Assembly (NCBI RefSeq): GCF_033439725.1
Contig: NW_026944383.1
Location: 3,038,001-3,102,000 of the forward strand
Source of the DNA: Neurospora tetraspora
Taxonomy: Eukaryota; Ascomycota; Sordariomycetes; Sordariales; Sordariaceae
Length of the DNA stretch: 64,000 nt
Reading direction: 5' to 3'
The notes beneath the pieces were generated by a model. It was not told the DNA's origin, ran no database searches, and saw only the letters and a program-made list of their open reading frames with translations. The translations under genes were made by a program, and so were the position numbers. Within the stretch, counting starts at the first letter, position 1. Each line of letters begins with the position of its first letter. Positions 1-12,549 of this stretch are shown here, piece after piece.

Positions 1-2243
1 TCGATGTGCCTACTTATGTACATATATAGATGAAATCTCATGGTTGGCATTGATATCTTTAAGTATTGTATCTTATCTGGGCGGAAGATTGCCGCTCTTA
101 ATGTGTACCTAGTCCCAGGTTGTTTCACACCGAGACAACTTGGTTGAGTAATGAACCACAGCAACGGCTTAGAGTTGATCACCGTTGGCTAACATGAGAT
201 CTACCATACCAGAGATACGAAGGGGGCTCGAAGTTGGCGATCCCGTCAGAGATGAAGACACACTCCCTCCCCGGGTCCCGGGATGCCATGTGAGAAAGGG
301 GGTCGTCGGGGTGTCTCGCTAGATGGTTTAAATTGCTCCCATGGGGAAAAGGTAACAACACCTGCCCGCTCGCCTACGAAGTGCCAGGCCGAGATTGATA
401 TCAGGCCTTTGTTCCCACTTCCCACTTCCCACTTCCCACTTCCCACTTCCCACTGTAAATTCCCGGCATCGAGACGCGAAAATGAGGGGACCCGAGACCG
501 ACGAAGAATGGATCTGGGTCCAGTTGCCTTTCCATTTAGGCCATGGTGGCTCGGTTTCTTTGTCCCGGTCCCGGTCCGTTCGGGAATCGCCTCTCATAGC
601 TTCGTGTGTGGTTGTTGTGCTTGTTATCCAACAGTGCCCGGCTCCTTCTTTGTGCTTCGACATATATAATCTCAAACCTCAATGTATATAAAGAAGTGTA
701 ATGACAGTCCGTGGTAATGTGGACAATGGTGGAGTGCCGACCCGTTCATCGTGGTCACTGCCGTCAGATACCAACGAGCCAACTCCCATCGTCCCCGTAA
801 CAACATGACGCCCCGAGATGTAAAATATCACTCACTCTCGTTGGTGTTTGACTTCCAACTTGGCTCTGGAAATGACTCTCCGCGCTCTCCCACCTGACAT
901 TAGTTGCAATTACGTAGAGGCATGGACTGGCACGTGTAGGAGGAGGAACTTCACTGTCAGCGGCCCAAGCACCTCTGTCGAAGCTAATTGCGCCAGCTTG
1001 TCTGGGAATCCGTACCTGCCGTAGCGCGCGACTAATAACTGGAGAGCTGGGAAACCTCACCCCTGACGGCTGCAGTAATGGGTCAAGGTTGGTTCTGATT
1101 GGCTGAACGGCCACCCCATTCCCATTGCGCTCAGAGCCCCCGGCGCTCACACTCAAACCATCCACTGTGCCTCCCACTGCTTCTCAGAGGACATCGTCCA
1201 CTTTTGGGGCCTTGAATGATCAGTGGATTCTTCATTTCCAACCCATTGCGCGCCCCGGAACACAGTGGAGGAGCCGTTCTCCCAAGATCCGTGGTCACCT
1301 GCGTCGTGAGGAACCGGCCAGCGAAAAGCGAAAAGGGAATGAGCACGGCGAGCGAGCAACAGTCCCGTCCTGTCTCTCGTTTCCATCTCCCGTCCTGCGA
1401 CTGCAACAATTCCGCCATTGAGGTTCCCGTCATCTTGGATCTGGACGCCATCTAGGTACCCTACCCGACGCTACGTCTCTTCGCCTAGGCGTCTTGCTGC
1501 TCTGATTCGAGTGGCACCAATAAGAAAAGCCAAGACGCCGTCCACTCGCTGTCCACACATTCGGTAGACCCCCCGCCAAGCCGAACGTTAACCTTGAGGG
1601 CTACCTCTAGCCTCTACTCAGTAAAACGTCTGAAGCGAAGGTCCCCCCCCAAAAGATCCCCACGATCTATCATCCAAAGAAAGGGCATCTGGAAGCACCG
1701 AACGAGTCAAGCCGTCGTCCAGTCCATCCATTCTGAGGCGAACCTCTCCCATCATTCCAACTCCCAGTCTGCTCTCGGCAACCGGAACAGCCACTCTTTG
1801 GCGACATCGCGCAGGGCATCGCATAAAGTGTAGTGTACCACCACCCCCTGTTCATGTTCCCGCTCCCTTTGTCCTCCTTCCCTTTCGCGCCTCCAAAAGG
1901 GGAATCCAAAAAGTTGACCAATATGCGTTTCATGCGCTCCCACAGTAACACATAGTCCTGCACGAGAAACACCCGCGAGACCCTTCTCCTGTCGAGGGCG
2001 CACAGCATATGCTCCATTCGTCTCAATACCGGCTCTGCGACAGTCCGCGTCTCTTGGGAGCCTGTACCTCTACTTGCTGAGACACCGCGAATCATCCAGG
2101 AACCGGTTACCTGCGCCTTCCTTAGGGACACACACGGGTCGACGACAACCATTGCATCAAGCCTCCGTTGTTAACTGCGCGCAACGCCTGTCTTTCCTAC
2201 TGCGTCCGACTGGTCGATTGGAAGCGGGCGGTGAACGAATACC
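1..2243. other. Intergenic DNA and probable long 5' leader of the SPA2 gene
   Basis: No open frame here has a recognisable domain, and the frames that stay open overlap each other on both strands, as expected by chance. The last 800 bases are rich in pyrimidine-rich stretches and short CAA/CCA runs typical of promoters and leaders of filamentous fungi, so I read them as the regulatory region and untranslated leader of the downstream SPA2 gene. A heptamer tandem repeat is listed separately. The left part may belong to the 3' flank of a gene outside the window. Confidence 0.5.
413..454. repeat. CCCACTT heptamer microsatellite, about six copies
   Basis: The unit CCCACTT is repeated without interruption about six times just after GTTCCC and breaks off at CCCACTGTAAA. 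It is a simple tandem repeat in noncoding DNA and is likely to vary in copy number between strains. It is not the fungal telomere repeat TTAGGG. Confidence 0.9.
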
Positions 2244-4978
2244 ATGAATGTTCGCAATGCACCATTGTCACCAATTTCCCAAGGCGCCCCAAGCGACTGG
2301 AACTATCCGCCGAACGACAACAATCTCGGACAATACAACAACACTCCTCCGGACTCTGCGAACCCTGCCGGCGCTATGAACGGCGGCTTCTCCCCGATGC
2401 CTCAGAGCCCGAACGGGGCACCCTCTCCTCCACCGTCCGTTGGCCGATCCAGCACCGGCATGTATGCGAGGAGTGAAAAGAGTCAGAGTCAACATGCGGG
2501 AAACCAGGAGTTGGTTCTTGCTGACCACTACATCTCGCTCAAGCGCTATCTTTCAGCCACCTCACGCGACGGCAATCCGAAACCGCCGCCGAACAAGGCC
2601 CGCGATAAGCTGCAACGCCTTACTGAGGTGCAGTTTCTTGAGCTCAGTACCGATGTTTACGACGAATTGAAGCGCCGCGAACAGGTGGCCCGAAGAGGAC
2701 CTAATGCTCCTCCCGAGACTGCTCCGCCAGATTATCTCTTGCCCGAGGATAACTTCCATCCCAAACGGAACCAAGCTCGTCAAAAACTGTCGTCCCTAGG
2801 TCCTCCTAGGTTTCGCGATCTCGCCACCGATGTCTTCATCGAGTTGGAGAGGCGGTATCCTAACTTCGCCAATCTGGAGATGCCTCTCAATGCCAGCCCG
2901 ATTGCGATGCGTGGCCCGTCAAGCCGCTCGGGAACACCAGTCAACGGAATGGGCGGCTTCCCTCCCAGAGGTCAAAGTCACAGACGCCCTTCGGAGGCGA
3001 GCTCGGTACGAAGTGCACGGAGCGGTCCTCCGATGCCACCTATGATGAACGGTGGATACGGTGTTCCCCCATCTCCTGGGCTGCCGCCGAATGGCGACTA
3101 TGGGCGTCCGATGCCGAAACAGTTCCAGAGCAACACGATCGTTCCGAACAAGAGTACCATGGTCGAGGAGGACGACGAGGGCAACCCGATGAGCCCCAGT
3201 CAGGGTGGTGGTATGTATGGCAACGGCAGGAGGTCTATGGGCCCGGCGTCCGAGGTTAGTACTCTCTTTGGCTCCAGGGGGGGAGGGGAATATCATGTGC
3301 TAACTCAACACAGGCCGACAGGAAGCTTATACAGGACTACGAAACCCAGGTTAGGGAGCTTCAGGAGAAGGTCGACAACATGGAGATGGAAATGAGGAAG
3401 AAGGACGAAGAGCTGAACAACATGCAATCCGGAGATGGCGACAAGAGAGAGTGGGACGAAACCAGGCAAAGCTTGGAGACGAAACTAGCAGAGGCCCAGG
3501 AACTGAACGACTCGTTGCAAAGGGAACTCGACCGCATAAGGGAGGAGCACGAAGACGAGACGAGGAAGCTCCGCGAAGAACTCGAGGATGTTCGACAATC
3601 AGGCGGCTCTGGCCCGAGAGGAGATGGCGATCTGGCGCGAGAGAACGAGGAATTGCGGCAGTCTTTGCAAGAACAGCAGCAAATAACGGACGAGGTCCGG
3701 CGCGAGGCTCAGGAGTTTTTGCGTGAGATGAGGGCGCTGTCCCAGCAAAGCGGGGCTGCTTGGGAGAGGCAAACGGAGCTGGAGAGGACAATCGAAGAAA
3801 AGGAGAAGGAGGTCAAGGAATGGAGAAGTCGGTATGCACGCACCCAGACGCAGCTACGCACCATGCGTGATTCGTCAGAGGGCGTACCACTGGAGCAGAA
3901 CGCCGGCAAATTCATACGGGAAAAGGGTTTCGTCGAAGACTCTGGACTTGTGAAGGACCTTCACGTTACCAAGTTCCAAATCGCGATAGACGAGCTCCTA
4001 CAGCGCGCTCGCAACGACAACCCTGAGCGCGTGATTGACTCTATGAAAGCAGTCGTGGTCAGTGTCCGTCGGATCGCCAAGGATATCGACGAGAATCCAC
4101 AAAACGAGAGCATTCTCCAAGAGAAGGCCAAGCTAAAGGCTCGGGTATCATCGACTGCCAACAACCTGATCACTGCATCCAAGAACTTTGCCAGTTCCGC
4201 GGGTATCTCTCCTGTATCTCTGCTTGACGCAGCTGCATCTCACTTGGTTGCAGCAGTCATTGAGCTGCTTCGGGCCGCCAAAATCCGCACCACGCCTGCG
4301 GGTGAGTTGGAGGACGATGACGATGGCACAGTAACTCCCGTCGGCTCGGCCAGCTTCTTTTCTCCGCGCAATGGCCAAAGCCAGACCTCAAGTGTTGGCT
4401 CTGCCCACGAGGTGCTAGCTCAACCCACGGCCTTCCAAGGGCCAGGAGGAGCAGGCAGCAGGATTAGTGTCGACTCGTCTGCCTACAGCAGCGCCAACTC
4501 GCCGCGCGAATCGTACGCCAACAGCAAACCTACCGCTCCGGACCCCCGCCGGGTTGAGGACCTCAAGTTCTATCTCCAGGACCGGACCTCGGTCATGGTG
4601 GAAACCATCCAGAACCTGGTCCAGCTGATCCGCAGCGACGCCAACATCAACCAAGTGAGCGGCGAGATCGCCATGATCACCGACGTGGTCAACAAGGTGG
4701 TTGCCGAGACGGACTCGTGCCTCGGCGGCACGAGCAGCACCGTCGTCGACCTCGTGCGCAGGCTGGGCAACTGCCGCGACCGGCTCAACGAGGCCGGCCA
4801 GCGCGGCATCGAGCTCGACGCCCAGGGCAGCAACCCCACGAGCCGCGAGTGGCGCATGTGGACGCAGACGCTGCCGCCCATCGCGTTCGAGCTCGCCAGG
4901 GAGACCAAGGAGCTCGTGCAGCAGGTGGATCGGTTGGTGGCTGCCGGTATGAATGATGGCGCTGATGACTTTGCATGA
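2244..4978 (+). CDS. spa-2: SPA2-type polarisome scaffold protein
   Basis: Two exons, 2244-3254 and 3314-4978, give 891 residues; the 59-nt intron has a GTTAGT donor, a GCTAACTC branch site and a CACAG acceptor, and removing it joins the two frames exactly. Residues about 89-210 hold two copies of the Spa2 homology (GIT) repeat, recognisable from ISLKRYLSA...ARDKLQRL...F.ELSTDVYDEL and ARQKLSSL...FRDLATDVFIELERR. After a Ser/Pro/Gly-rich linker comes a long coiled coil (about residues 338-535), then a conserved block starting near 553 (HVTKFQIAIDELLQRAR) and a C-terminal helical region from about 753. Known role of the family: scaffold at the hyphal tip (Spitzenkoerper/polarisome) that binds formin regulators and MAPK components. 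The start is the first ATG of the frame and precedes all conserved sequence. The length is typical for the family in filamentous fungi. Confidence 0.93.
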
Positions 4979-6002
4979 TACCGAACAAACATAACAAAAC
5001 TCAAGACAACGCAACGCATCCATGGCTCGATTTGACACGAAGGCAAGAATTGCGACAGCTTCTTCGTCTTCTTCTTTTTACTTCCTCCTCTTCTCACATT
5101 TTGTTCTCTTTCTTCCGGTCGAGCTGGGGTAGCAGTTGTCCGTGACTTTGAAAAGTTTCTTGTGTCGCACGCCTTGCGTCTTGATACCCATCATTATCAT
5201 CACCGCTTTTTGGTGTATGCCTTGGATGCATGGACGGATAGATAGATCGACAGATGGATACGTTCAGGCGGTTGTATAACTGGATTGTTGTCGGTTGTGG
5301 TTCGTTCATGTTTGAAGTAGAGCCGGCCAGGAATGTTGGGATACTGGCATGTTGGAAGCGCGAGGAGAGCAAGAAGAGGAGAGTGGGAAGCGAGGGAGAA
5401 GAGAGATGTGGACTGATAGAGGTGCATGTACAAAGTTCTCTAGAGGTCTACTACCTCTGTCTACATCCATCCACCTCTGTCTCTCTAACGTAATGTTTAT
5501 CTCTAGTGTTTGATTATTTTTATTTGCTCTTCACCATTCCCCCTTTTCTTGGCTTCCTTCTTGGTATCTTTCTTTCTTTCTTGCTTGTTTCTTCGCTCAT
5601 TCGTACATTGGTTCGCGTTGTTATGCTGCTTCTGTTGTTGTACATACTTTGTCTACCTTCTACACATATCCCTAAATGGATGTGGCCGTTGGTCGAGTTG
5701 GGTTGGCGTATCACATTCACCATTCAGGGAAAGCTTGTGTTTGGTTTCGTCTTACACTTCTTGTATCTGTGTCCTTGACCGGAGAAATTCTTTTTTTTTT
5801 ATCCTCGTTTTTTTCTCGCATCACCTTACATTTTCTGCTTTTGCATTGCCTGGATGTTGTTCTATAAAAGTGGGTGGGAGAGGATGATGAGACAGGTCAT
5901 TAGCCGGAAGGGTTTTGAGAAGAGAAGCTATGGGAGAGTGAGTGAAAAGGGAAGGGGAGCAGATATATATCACACTATACCATGACTACATCATCAATAA
6001 AA
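4979..6002. other. 3' flank of spa-2, left shoulder of the transposon
   Basis: This stretch is T-rich and pyrimidine-rich on the plus strand, with GATA/GACA-like short repeats near 5238-5260, and carries no supported gene. Short frames overlap on both strands. Base composition stays ordinary up to 6002 and turns strongly AT-rich shortly after, which marks the edge of the insertion. Confidence 0.6.
5995..6002. repeat. Target-site duplication, left copy (CAATAAAA)
   Basis: The eight bases CAATAAAA directly precede the left terminal inverted repeat and recur exactly at 14854-14861 directly after the right one. An identical 8-bp flank on both sides is the footprint of transposase-mediated insertion. 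Confidence 0.85.
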
Positions 6003-6064
6003 GAGCTTGACTTACCGCACCGTAGTCGATGTCCTCGCGCACCCTAAAATGACTTCGCGCACCC
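6003..6064 (+). repeat. Left terminal inverted repeat with subterminal GCGCACCC motifs
   Basis: About 60 bases match the reverse complement of 14794-14853. Two direct copies of GCGCACCC lie at 6037-6044 and 6057-6064 and recur near the other end, so they are likely transposase-binding or end-recognition sites. Confidence 0.85.
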
Positions 6065-6074
6065 TTTTTTCTCC

Positions 6075-6102
6075 ACATGTCAGCCGATGACAGCTGACAT
6101 GT
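6075..6102. repeat. Perfect 10-bp subterminal palindrome
   Basis: ACATGTCAGC and GCTGACATGT form a perfect inverted repeat with an 8-base loop just inside the left terminal repeat. One arm in altered form (AGCTGACATAT) is seen just inside the right end near 14783-14793. It could be a hairpin or a dimeric protein site of the element. Confidence 0.75.
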
Positions 6103-7156
6103 AAAACCCGTTAATTAAATTATTAATTTATATTTAAAGCTAACTATACCGAATATAATATTAATAATAGAATAGGAAATTAGTATTAATACTAGTATAC
6201 AAAATAAAGAAGCAATTAATAAAAACAAAGGTAATATAAACGAACGGAAACTTAATATAACCATTGTATCGTCCTTGGCGGGAATAATATCGAAGAAAGC
6301 TCTCCAAATAATTTTTATAGTATTAATATAATTATAAGTACGTATAAAATCCGACGTTCGAAGACTAATTAGCCTACTTACTCATATAAAGTCGATATAA
6401 AGCCGCTCTTCGGTATTTAAATAAATTAAGCCGTCTTTAGAGAAAAGATTAATTCCTATCCAAATCCGATCGACCGCCTTACTTTTACCTTTAGAATCGG
6501 ATTTACTTGCGTAGTATAGGACTATAATTAAGGAGGACGGATCGATGGCGTAATAAAGAATTAGAATAGTTAACGAAGAAGATTTAGCGTTATATAAAGT
6601 TAAAGTTATCTCCTCTTCAATTATTCTAATTATTTTTACTCTTATTTCTTAAATAATAAGAATTTAATTAATTTAATAATTCTTAACGAATTCGTTAAAT
6701 TTAGCGAAAATAAAAATAAAATATCTTTTTAGAATATCGAAGTTAATAATCTAATATAAATAACGTATAAGTATATTACTATTATTATATAATTTATTAT
6801 TAATTATATAAAACGTACTTTTACTAGACTTAGGCTGAATTCTCCTATAGTAATTAAAAGCTATTAGGTTATAAACGTTAACGCTCGCCTATAAAGGGTA
6901 ATTAAAGTAACGTTTATAAAATCTATACAAGTTATTAGTTCTTTTAATATCGGCTTCGGTTTAAATATTAGGAATTATCTTAATAATATAGAACGCAACT
7001 CCGGGGGGACGAAAAAATAAGTGTAATAGAATAAAAGTATTTACAAAATAATAATAAAAGTAAAAAATCTTATTCGATTCTAAACTATTAAAACTACTTA
7101 CTACGAATTAGGGAAAGCTGTGTTCGTAATTATTATTCTACTTACTAATAAAATCG

Positions 7157-9852
7157 TTAATTAACAGATTCTTCTTAGAGAGAAGAATCTAGTAATAACG
7201 GATTTATTAAAGGGATTAATGCGTAGCGAAATCGTTATAATAAACGTAACGGATTCTACTTAAAGAACCACAGTCAATTACAACCTAGAATTTAAATTAA
7301 TAAATAGTTTTATTAAGTAAGTACTTCTAATTATAGATAATAATTAATTAATTAAGAGGAGAATTCGTTTCCTAAGAGACGAATCCGTTTCTAACTATCT
7401 ACGGTTATTTAATACTATATCGGGATTAGGATATACCGAATCCGGCATAATCTAGTCCTAATATACACTAACCCAGCCGGACTAATCATCGTTTAATACT
7501 TACTTAGAGCGTTGCCGGTAATTAACGCTATCCGGCCGCTAATCTGCAACCTCTTCTCTTTTCGAATAAGTAACGAGGCCTTAATATATCTTTAGTATAG
7601 TTTCAACCGTCTATATTTATAGGGTAGTATTAGACTACCTCCCTTTTTGGTAATTATAACTATACTACAACCTATTATAACCCTATATAGGTTACTATAA
7701 AATTATCATTTACATCTAAAGGTAACCGCAAAGCCTATACTATAATTGGCCGACCGGGAGCCAGACGAACGGCGTACTATATATACTACCTCAATAAAAT
7801 ATTGAACGTAATATTTCTAAGCCGATTCTTAACTTCTCCGGGTCTATAGAAATAGAATCTAATTCTATACTTAATATTCGTCTTTATTATAAATTTCATT
7901 ATCCTTTAACAAATCTCTATCCAGCTCAATCTTGGTAAATTATAGCCGTATAGTGGCTTTACCCTTACTTTTATTCTTATTAGCGGAATATTTTCTTACC
8001 TAATGCTAGGAAGAACTATAGCCTATATAACGGTTCTCCTTCTTCTACCGTTATCATTATTTAAGAATAATAGCTCTAACCCCGGAAGATGAACTACTAC
8101 TACGTTTCCTTCTTATTATTCTTATAGCGCCAATGCATATTGGGTCGCTCTTAAAAGAGCTTCTAGCCCTAGAAAAATAATTATTACTATTAAAACGACA
8201 GAAAAATTCCAAGAACGCTAAATATTATTCTAGAGCGTCTGGGTGTTCTTTAATATAATTCTTCCACTCGTCGTCAAAACTACCCTTTAATATTATTATT
8301 TTAGTATCGTCTAGCTACATAGAAGCTCTGGCCCTATAAATAAAGTTATCAAATCGAAGGATATATTTAATAATTAATTCTCTAATTCCCTAAAGGGTTT
8401 CAAAGAACTCCAAACCAATACGCTTATTTACGTTCGAATTACCGTAATCGAGGCGGATCTTCTATAAAAGACGGTCGGAGGTATAGTTAGCTATAGAAAA
8501 TTACTTTACAAAGGGAAGAAGCTCGATTTTAATAGAGAGCGAAAGGTTAGAGTAGAAGTAGTAAAATTAGGCCTCCAAATCGCCAATAACGTAACCGTCG
8601 GTATACAACTTAATTTTAGCACTATAAATCTAAGCGTCGATTTCTTTAACGGTCCCCGTAAATTTATCGAAATAGGAAAGAATAAGCTTCGGGGTTGCAA
8701 AAGTCTTAACAACGGCGAACTTAGAAATAAGAATTTAAATAGCCACAGCGAATTATTATTAACGTTTATTAGCCGTCTAGGCCTAGGGAATAGAAATTAT
8801 AATCGAAGTAGCAGTAAGGGTTTTATATACGAGAAGAAAAAAAGGTCGTACAAAGAGCGAAGAAGCGGCGGTTTCTATAGACAAGAAAAAAGGTCGTATA
8901 GACGGTCGAAAAGGGACTCTTCTAGGCAGACGGAACAAAGTGTCTAGAAGGATTAAAAAGAAGGTCAATAATATATTACGGGTCTACTAGGTTATATACG
9001 GTAGTAGGGGTGGAACAGAGCTTAAAATTATTAATAAGGAGGAAAAGGTCTACAGGCCTAAACAGGTCTGCAGAGACACAACTATATACTGGAATAAACA
9101 GGTGGCCTAACTAGCACTAGCCAACTAGAGCATACTTGGGCCTACAGGCCCAGGCACTATATCTGAGCGCTAGCCTATTATACTCACTAAGGCGGTTCTC
9201 GAATTCTATTACTACTATCGAATAGGGGTAACGAAATAATGCTTTCGTATTTAAAATAGCAAACTCGTTTCTAGCTGACTATAATATATATATATTAAAT
9301 ACTGCGAATACCCTATACCTAAGGAGAATACTCGCTTTCGTCGTAATTATAAGAAGATTGTATAATACTACCCTTTTAAGTTCAAATTTAAGTACGTACC
9401 TAAGGTTACTAGCGACGACGGCGGACTCTTTTATATTATTACGGCTATAAATCTTAAGTACCGCAATTATTCTCTAACGGCCTTGATAATTACCTTTACC
9501 AAAATTCGTCTCGCTATTACAAACGACCAAATAGAATATATCTACGACCTTTTCGCCCAAAGGGAGTTATCGATCCGTACCGTCAAATAGTTCGCAAAAC
9601 GTAAGTATCTAAAGCTCCTCCTTACTATTAAAGACTATTCCAATATACGCTTTTGTACCTGTAAAAAGCAGTAAATTAATTATACTAATATTTAAAATTT
9701 CGTATAATTATTATAGGAAGAAGTAGAATTCAACGAAGAGGATAAAATAATTATGTATTATATTATAAATTTCGAAAATCATTATTATATTATATTTGAT
9801 TTACTATTTTAGGTACTTAAAAAGTAAGAATCCTTATAATTATAATATTCCT
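7157..9852. repeat. 2.7-kb tandem duplication within the element, copy 1
   Basis: This stretch is repeated head to tail directly downstream with a period of 2696 bases. By eye I counted about a dozen base differences between copies plus one base of length difference in an A-run; all but one difference are C/T or G/A transitions. The content is AT-rich relic DNA. Near its 3' end lies the transposase relic listed separately. Confidence 0.9.
9309..9674 (+). pseudogene. Mutator-like transposase N-terminal relic, copy 1
   Basis: One frame stays readable for 121 codons with two internal stop codons. It shows a pattern of FAR1-type DNA-binding and Mutator-like transposase N-termini: a basic segment with KFKFKYVPKV, a segment resembling NHSLTALI, then the family-like run AITNDQIEYIYDLFAQ...SIRTVK followed by LTIKDYSNIR, which resembles the LT(I)xDIYNIR signature before the catalytic domain. 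The catalytic domain is not recognisable downstream. The stops are consistent with RIP. Assignment rests on motif memory only. Confidence 0.45.
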
Positions 9853-12549
9853 TTAATTAACAGATTCTTCTTAGAGAGAAGAATCTAGTAATAACGGATT
9901 TATTAAAGGGATTAATGCGTAGCGAAATCGTTATAATAAACGTAACGGATTCTACTTAAAGAACCACAGTCAATTACAACCTAGAATTTAAATTAATAAA
10001 TAGTTTTATTAAGTAAGTACTTCTAATTATAGATAATAATTAATTAATTAAGAGGAGAATTCGTTTCCTAAGAGACGAATCCGTTTCTAACTATCTACGG
10101 TTATTTAATACTATATCGGGATTAGGATATACCGAATCCGGCATAATCTAGTCCTAATATACACTAACCCAGCCGGACTAATCATCGCTTAATACTTACC
10201 TAGAGCGTTGCCGGTAATTAACGCTATCCGGCCGCTAATCTGCAACCTCTTCTCTTTTCGAATAAGTAACGAGGCCTTAATATATCTTTAGTATAGTTTC
10301 AACCGTCTATATTTATAGGGTAGTATTAGACTACCTCCCTTTTTGGTAATTATAACTATACTACAACCTATTATAACCCTATATAGGTTACTATAAAATT
10401 ATCATTTACATCTAAAGGTAACCGCAAAGCCTATACTATAATTGGCCGACCGGGAGCCAGACGAACGGCGTACTATATATACTACCTCAATAAAATATTG
10501 AACGTAATATTTCTAAGCCGATTCTTAACTTCTCCGGGTCTATAGAAATAGAATCTAATTCTATACTTAATATTCGTCTTTATTATAAATTTCATTATCC
10601 TTTAACAAATCTCTATCTAGCTCAATCTTGGTAAATTATAGCCGTATAGTGGCTTTACCCTTACTTTTATTCTTATTAGCGGAATATTTTCTTACCTAAT
10701 GCTAGGAAGAACTATAGCCTATATAACGGTTCTCCTTCTTCTACCGTTATCATTATTTAAGAATAATAGCTCTAACCCCGGAAGACGAACTACTACTACG
10801 TTTCCTTCTTATTATTCTTATAGCGCCAATGCATATTGGGTCGCTCTTAAAAGAGCTTCTAGCCCTAGAAAAATAATTATTACTATTAAAACGACAGAAA
10901 AATTCCAAGAACGCTAAATATTATTCTAGAGCGTCTGGGTGTTCTTTAATATAATTCTTCCACTCCTCGTCAAAACTACCCTTTAATATTATTATTTTAG
11001 TATCGTCTAGCTACATAGAAGCTCTAGCCCTATAAATAAAGTTATCAAATCGAAGGATATATTTAATAATTAATTCTCTAATTCCCTAAAGGGTTTCAAA
11101 GAACTCCAAACCAATACGCTTATTTACGTTCGAATTACCGTAATCGAGGCGGATCTTCTATAAAAGACGGTCGGAGGTATAGTTAGCTATAGAAAATTAC
11201 TTTACAAAGGGAAGAAGCTCGATTTTAATAGAGAGCGAAAGGTTAGAGTAGAAGTAGTAAAATTAGGCCTCCAAATCGCCAATAACGTAACCGTCGGTAT
11301 ACAACTTAATTTTAGCACTATAAATCTAAGCGTCGATTTCTTTAACGGTCCCCGTAAATTTATCGAAATAGGAAAGAACAAGCTTCGGGGTTGCAAAAGT
11401 CTTAACAACGGCGAACTTAGAAATAAGAATTTAAATAGCCACAGCGAATTATTATTAACGTTTATTAGCCGTCTAGGCCTAGGGAATAGAAATTATAATC
11501 GAAGTAGCAGTAAGGGTTTTATATACGAGAAGAAAAAAAAGGTCGTACAAAGAGCGAAGAAGCGGCAGTTTCTATAGACAAGAAAAAAGGTCGTATAGAC
11601 GGTCGAAAAGGGACTCTTCTAGGCAGACGAAACAAAGTGTCTAGAAGGATTAAAAAGAAGGTCAATAATATATTACGGGTCTACTAGGTTATATACGGTA
11701 GTAGGGGTGGAACAGAGCTTAAAATTATTAATAAGGAGGAAAAGGTCTACAGGCCTAAACAGGTCTGCAGAGACACAACTATATACTGGAATAAACAGGT
11801 AGCCTAACTAGCACTAGCCAACCAGAGCATACTTGGGCCTACAGGCCCAGGCACTATATCTGGGCGCTAGCCTATTATACTCACTAAGGCGGTTCTCGAA
11901 TTCTATTACTACTATCGAATAGGGGTAACGAAATAATGCTTTCGTATTTAAAATAGCAAACTCGTTTCTAGCTGACTATAATATATATATATTAAATACT
12001 GCGAATACCCTATACCTAAGGAGAATACTCGCTTTCGTCGTAATTATAAGAAGATTGTATAATACTACCCTTTTAAGTTCAAATTTAAGTACGTACCTAA
12101 GGTTACTAGCGACGACGGCGGACTCTTTTATATTATTACGGCTATAAATCTTAAGTACCGCAATTATTCTCTAACGGCCTTGATAATTACCTTTACCAAA
12201 ATTCGTCTCGCTATTACAAACGACCAAATAGAATATATCTACGACCTTTTCGCCCAAAGGGAGTTATCGATCCGTACCGTCAAATAGTTCGCAAAACGTA
12301 AGTATCTAAAGCTCCTCCTTACTATTAAAGACTATTCCAATATACGCTTTTGTACCTGTAAAAAGCAGTAAATTAATTATACTAATATTTAAAATTTCGT
12401 ATAATTATTATAGGAAGAAGTAGAATTCAACGAAGAGGATAAAATAATTATGTATTATATTATAAATTTCGAAAATCATTATTATATTATATTTGATTTA
12501 CTATTTTAGGTACTTAAAAAGTAAGAATCCTTATAATTATAATATTCCT
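9853..12549. repeat. 2.7-kb tandem duplication within the element, copy 2
   Basis: This is the second, directly adjacent copy of the unit at 7157-9852, one base longer because of an A-run in the segment near 11530. The junction reads straight from AATATTCCT of copy 1 into TTAATTAACAG of copy 2, without spacer or filler. The near identity of two strongly RIP-mutated copies means that the duplication arose after most of the mutation had happened. Confidence 0.9.
12006..12371 (+). pseudogene. Mutator-like transposase N-terminal relic, copy 2
   Basis: This is the duplicate of the relic at 9309-9674, with the same readable frame, the same two internal stops and the same DQIEYIYDLFAQ and LTIKDYSNIR motifs. 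Its presence shows that the decayed gene, not an intact one, was duplicated. Confidence 0.45.

Noticed and set aside
8506-8712. Short minus-strand frame, repeated at 11202-11408, as a gene of the transposon
   Set aside because: Chance survival in AT-rich DNA; duplicated only because the whole 2.7-kb unit is. No domain.
7157-12549. The two 2.7-kb copies as long terminal repeats of a retroelement
   Set aside because: They are directly adjacent with nothing between them, and they carry a transposase-like relic.
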